A stretch of DNA of 7,901 bases, from the NCBI GenBank assembly GCA_043736395.1, contig JAYTCQ010000104.1:1-7901 (forward strand). The letters are read 5' to 3'. This DNA comes from JAFDVL01 sp043736395 (GTDB lineage: Bacteria; Acidobacteriota; Blastocatellia; RBC074). The translations under genes and the position numbers were made by a program. This document shows, one piece after another, positions 5,679 through 7,901 of the stretch (positions are counted from its first letter, which is position 1; each line of letters begins with the position of its first letter). The notes below the pieces were generated by a model that was given only the letters and a program-made list of their open reading frames with translations, was not told where the DNA came from and searched no databases.

Positions 5679-6614
5679 ATGACTTTGGAGACTATGAAGA
5701 CAAACGTTAAACACACGAAGCAGGTAGCAATTATTTTTAACCCTCGTGCGGGAAGCATTAAAGGCAATACTTCACGCATCGAGCAGCTTCGTGATGAACT
5801 TAAAAACCGTGGATTTTGCTGTGACAAGGAATTTTTGATGCCTACAACGAAGGCTGGCGAGGCGGCTGAGCTTTCTGCAAAAGCAGTCAAAATGAACGCT
5901 CACATGGTCATTGTCTGTGGCGGTGATGGGACGATTAATGAAGCTGTGCAGGGGATGGTAGGTTCATCTGTACCGCTCGCGATCCTGCCTTCAGGAACTG
6001 CGAATGTTTTGGCGAAAGAGCTTTCGCTTCCCTCTTCGCCGGAAGGATTGGTTGAGCTGATTTTACGAAATAGTTTACGTCGGATTTCAGTAGGATTAGC
6101 TTCAAACCCCGAAACGAAATGGCAGCGATATTTTCTCTTGATGGCGGGAATCGGGATTGATGCTGCCATTATCGAAACCGTAGACCCAAAATTAAAAAAG
6201 CAATTTGGCATCGCTTCTTATATCGCTGCCGGACTGAAAATATTAGTCAGCTGGAAACTGACGCCTTTCAATTTGAAGGCAAATCATCGAACCTATCCGG
6301 CGACTTTTGCGGTCATTGCTAACGCTGCGAATTATGCCGCCTGGTTCAAAATTTCTCCCGATTCAACGATGGAAAGTAGTTCATTAAATCTGTGCGCTTT
6401 TAATTCAAACAATCGTATTACTTATTTGGGATACGCGGCGATGAGCTTATTCGGAGCCCATACAAAAGCCTCAAAAGTGATTTATGAACCAATCTCTGAA
6501 ATCTTCGCGGAGTCTGAAGTGCCCGTGCCCGTTCAACTTGATGGAGAATTAGTCGGACATCTCCCGATGAAATTTTCTATCGTTCCAAATGCCTTAACAG
6601 TCGTCGCGCCGTAG
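5679..6614 (+). CDS. Diacylglycerol/sphingosine-kinase-family lipid kinase (DagK/YegS/LCB5)
   Basis: A 311-residue protein of the usual length for bacterial DgkB/YegS-type lipid kinases, which phosphorylate diacylglycerol or a related lipid with ATP at the inner face of the membrane. Motifs in order: NPRAGS (21-26), nucleotide-binding GGDGTINEAVQGM (81-93), LPSGTANVLAKEL (103-115), GIGIDA (157-162) and QLDGE (286-290). No signal peptide is present. The true lipid substrate cannot be told from sequence. The start is uncertain: ATG 5679 has no clear ribosome site. ATG 5694 (306 residues) has GGAG only 3 bases ahead, and would suit the sigma54-type element. The TPR gene begins 6 bp after the stop codon, so the two form an operon. 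The gene diverges from the pilin operon. Confidence 0.9.
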   Translation: MTLETMKTNVKHTKQVAIIFNPRAGSIKGNTSRIEQLRDELKNRGFCCDKEFLMPTTKAGEAAELSAKAVKMNAHMVIVCGGDGTINEAVQGMVGSSVPLAILPSGTANVLAKELSLPSSPEGLVELILRNSLRRISVGLASNPETKWQRYFLLMAGIGIDAAIIETVDPKLKKQFGIASYIAAGLKILVSWKLTPFNLKANHRTYPATFAVIANAANYAAWFKISPDSTMESSSLNLCAFNSNNRITYLGYAAMSLFGAHTKASKVIYEPISEIFAESEVPVPVQLDGELVGHLPMKFSIVPNALTVVAP

Positions 6615-6620
6615 GAATTT

Positions 6621-7847
6621 ATGCAATATTTTTTATTGAAATTCAGAGCCGTTTTCCTCATCACAATATTTACTTTTACTGCGACCTTTGGACAAACACC
6701 TGCGTCCTCAGCCGCGCTACCGGCTGAAGCTGTGAAGCTCAGCATCGAAGGCGCCGAAGCCAACTACAATTTGGATTACGAAACAGCGCGCGCCAAATTT
6801 GAAGAGATTCGTAAGAAGTTTCCACAGCATCCCGCCGGTGATTTATACGTCGCAAATATTGTTTGGCTGGAACATCTTTATAAACTTCGACGCCTGCAAA
6901 CCGGGCTGTATCAAAACGAAAGTTTTTATGCCGGATTTGAAGGTTCTGAAGAAAAAAATGAAAAGGGAGATGCAGTTGACGCCAATGTTGATCGTACTTT
7001 CCGCGCTTTGATGACTTCTGCGAAAACCAAAGCGTTGACGATGGTGAATGCAAATCCAAGTGATCCGTATGCGAAATATTACCTTGGTTCAATCTATAGT
7101 ATTCTCGCGGCGTACGAGGCATCAACAGCGCGAAAATTTTTCTCAGCTCTCCGCAATGGCTCCAAAGGCGTAGATGCGCATCAACAAGTTCTCAAGCTCA
7201 AACCTGATTACTTCGAAGCTTATTTATCAGTCGGATTGTATGAATATATCGTGGGGAATTTGCCGTTTCCAATCAAAGCGCTCGCCGCAATGGGAGGCGT
7301 TCGCGGCAATCGTGAACGCGGCATTCAGCAATTAAAATCAATCATTGAAAATCGAGCATCCAATGCGGACGATGCTCGAGTTTTGCTGATTGGCGTGTAT
7401 CAAAACGAACATAAACCCGCCGAAGCGCTTCCCTATTTGAAAGAATTTACAGCCCGCTATCCGCGCAATTATTTATTCAAATTGGAACAGGCAAACGTCT
7501 TCGTTCGGCTCAATAAACAGGACGAAGCAGCGAAAACTTATGAAGCGTTAATTGCCGAAGCCAATGAAAAAGCTCCGGCGGCGAAGGTGATTGATTTGAT
7601 CAGATTTCAGTACGCGGAAATGCTGGCGAAAAATTCTCAGCTTGAAAAATCATTAGAACAATATTTAGCAGCTGCGAAGGAACCAAGTGCAGAACCTGGA
7701 TTGAAAACGATTGCCATGCTTCGCGCGGGACAAAATTTGGATGTCTTAAATCGGAGGGCTGAAGCTGTTGCGCAATATAAATTAGTGCTGGCGCGTCCTA
7801 AAGTATATGACTCGCACGATCAGGCAAATAAAGGGCTGAAGAAATAA
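6621..7847 (+). CDS. Exported TPR-repeat protein
   Basis: A 408-residue protein. The N-terminus has K7 and R9 followed by a hydrophobic run (AVFLITIFTFTATFG) and looks like a Sec signal peptide, with cleavage likely near residue 24 before QTP. The mature protein is helical with TPR-like units, for example NYNLDYETARAKFEEIRKKF (about 48-67), a KYYLGSIYSILAAYEAS segment (152-168), DDARVLLIGVYQNEHKPAEA (250-269) and LFKLEQANVFVRLNKQDEAA (285-304). The last unit is near 365-390. Such proteins serve as periplasmic scaffolds; the partner is unknown. The ribosome site TAGGA overlaps the kinase stop codon, which implies coupled expression. The gene ends exactly where the right-edge palindromic repeat begins. 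No catalytic motif is seen. Confidence 0.85.
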   Translation: MQYFLLKFRAVFLITIFTFTATFGQTPASSAALPAEAVKLSIEGAEANYNLDYETARAKFEEIRKKFPQHPAGDLYVANIVWLEHLYKLRRLQTGLYQNESFYAGFEGSEEKNEKGDAVDANVDRTFRALMTSAKTKALTMVNANPSDPYAKYYLGSIYSILAAYEASTARKFFSALRNGSKGVDAHQQVLKLKPDYFEAYLSVGLYEYIVGNLPFPIKALAAMGGVRGNRERGIQQLKSIIENRASNADDARVLLIGVYQNEHKPAEALPYLKEFTARYPRNYLFKLEQANVFVRLNKQDEAAKTYEALIAEANEKAPAAKVIDLIRFQYAEMLAKNSQLEKSLEQYLAAAKEPSAEPGLKTIAMLRAGQNLDVLNRRAEAVAQYKLVLARPKVYDSHDQANKGLKK

Positions 7848-7901
7848 ATGCAGAAGCCCGCACGCAGTAAGGGCGACATTTCATAATGTAAAAGCGCCCT
7901 T
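7847..7901. repeat. Dispersed palindromic repeat, right window edge (incomplete)
   Basis: The first 27 bases match the inverted sequence at 1-27 with two mismatches. After them, AAGGGCGACATT (7869-7880) can pair with AATGT (7885-7889) and CGCCCTT (7895-7901), leaving a TCAT loop and a 5-nt AAAAG bulge. The element runs off the window. Its first base overlaps the last base of the TPR stop codon. No other terminator follows the kinase-TPR operon here, so the hairpin may also serve that role. Confidence 0.7.

Noticed and set aside
5567..5890. Minus-strand open frame of 107 codons in the divergent region
   Set aside because: More than half lies antisense to the lipid kinase, and its protein shows no recognisable domain. 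It reads as a shadow frame.
6739..7125. Minus-strand open frame of 128 codons inside the TPR gene
   Set aside because: It is fully antisense to a well supported gene and has an unnatural composition rich in Arg, His and Ser.
1..7901. The window as a small circular replicon, since its edges rebuild one palindrome
   Set aside because: The shared edge sequence is only ccctt. The gene content (pilins, lipid kinase) is chromosomal, and no replication or mobilisation gene is present.

Overview
The window looks chromosomal and bacterial, from a diderm with type IV pili and mid-range GC (judged by eye, not computed). It carries seven convincing protein genes. I recognise no phage, plasmid, CRISPR, tRNA or rRNA signal. 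The combination of a fimT-pilV-pilW-pilX minor-pilin block, a very long DUF4900-like PilX protein, an exported TPR protein and dispersed palindromic repeats reminds me of Acidobacteriota (Blastocatellia-like genomes). That placement is inference from memory and was not tested.

Layout: (i) Positions 1-27 are one arm of a dispersed palindromic repeat, whose other arm-type reappears inverted at the right edge (7847-7901). (ii) Positions 34-70 are a perfect bidirectional terminator. (iii) Positions 96-473 (minus) encode a small BON+LysM protein like E. coli Kbp/YgaU. Its leader holds three consecutive perfect 4-nt-loop hairpins. (iv) Positions 644-683 are a strong terminator closing the pilin operon. 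(v) Positions 715-5331 (minus) form a four-gene operon read from right to left: a FimT/GspH-like pseudopilin, PilV-like, PilW-like, and an unusually long PilX-like protein. A MITE-like inverted repeat sits between pilV and pilW and contains the pilV stop codon. (vi) Positions 5332-5678 are a divergent intergenic region with a perfect sigma70 -10, a near-consensus sigma54 -24/-12 element and an upstream dyad, all oriented or placed to serve the plus-strand genes. (vii) Positions 5679-7847 (plus) hold a two-gene operon: a diacylglycerol/sphingosine-kinase-family lipid kinase and a secreted TPR protein, followed directly by the palindromic repeat.

How the genes may work together: the four minus-strand proteins have prepilin-type N-termini and are best read as the minor pilins that prime or cap a type IV pilus. 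The usual partner PilY1 and the major pilin are not next to them. The PilX-like protein is several times the usual length and could carry the tip-adhesin role itself. The lipid kinase and the TPR protein are probably cotranscribed, but nothing here ties them functionally to the pilus. I see no clearly new multi-gene system. The most unusual content is non-coding: the lysM leader hairpins, the MITE-like element in the pilin operon, the sigma54-type control region and the paired edge repeats.
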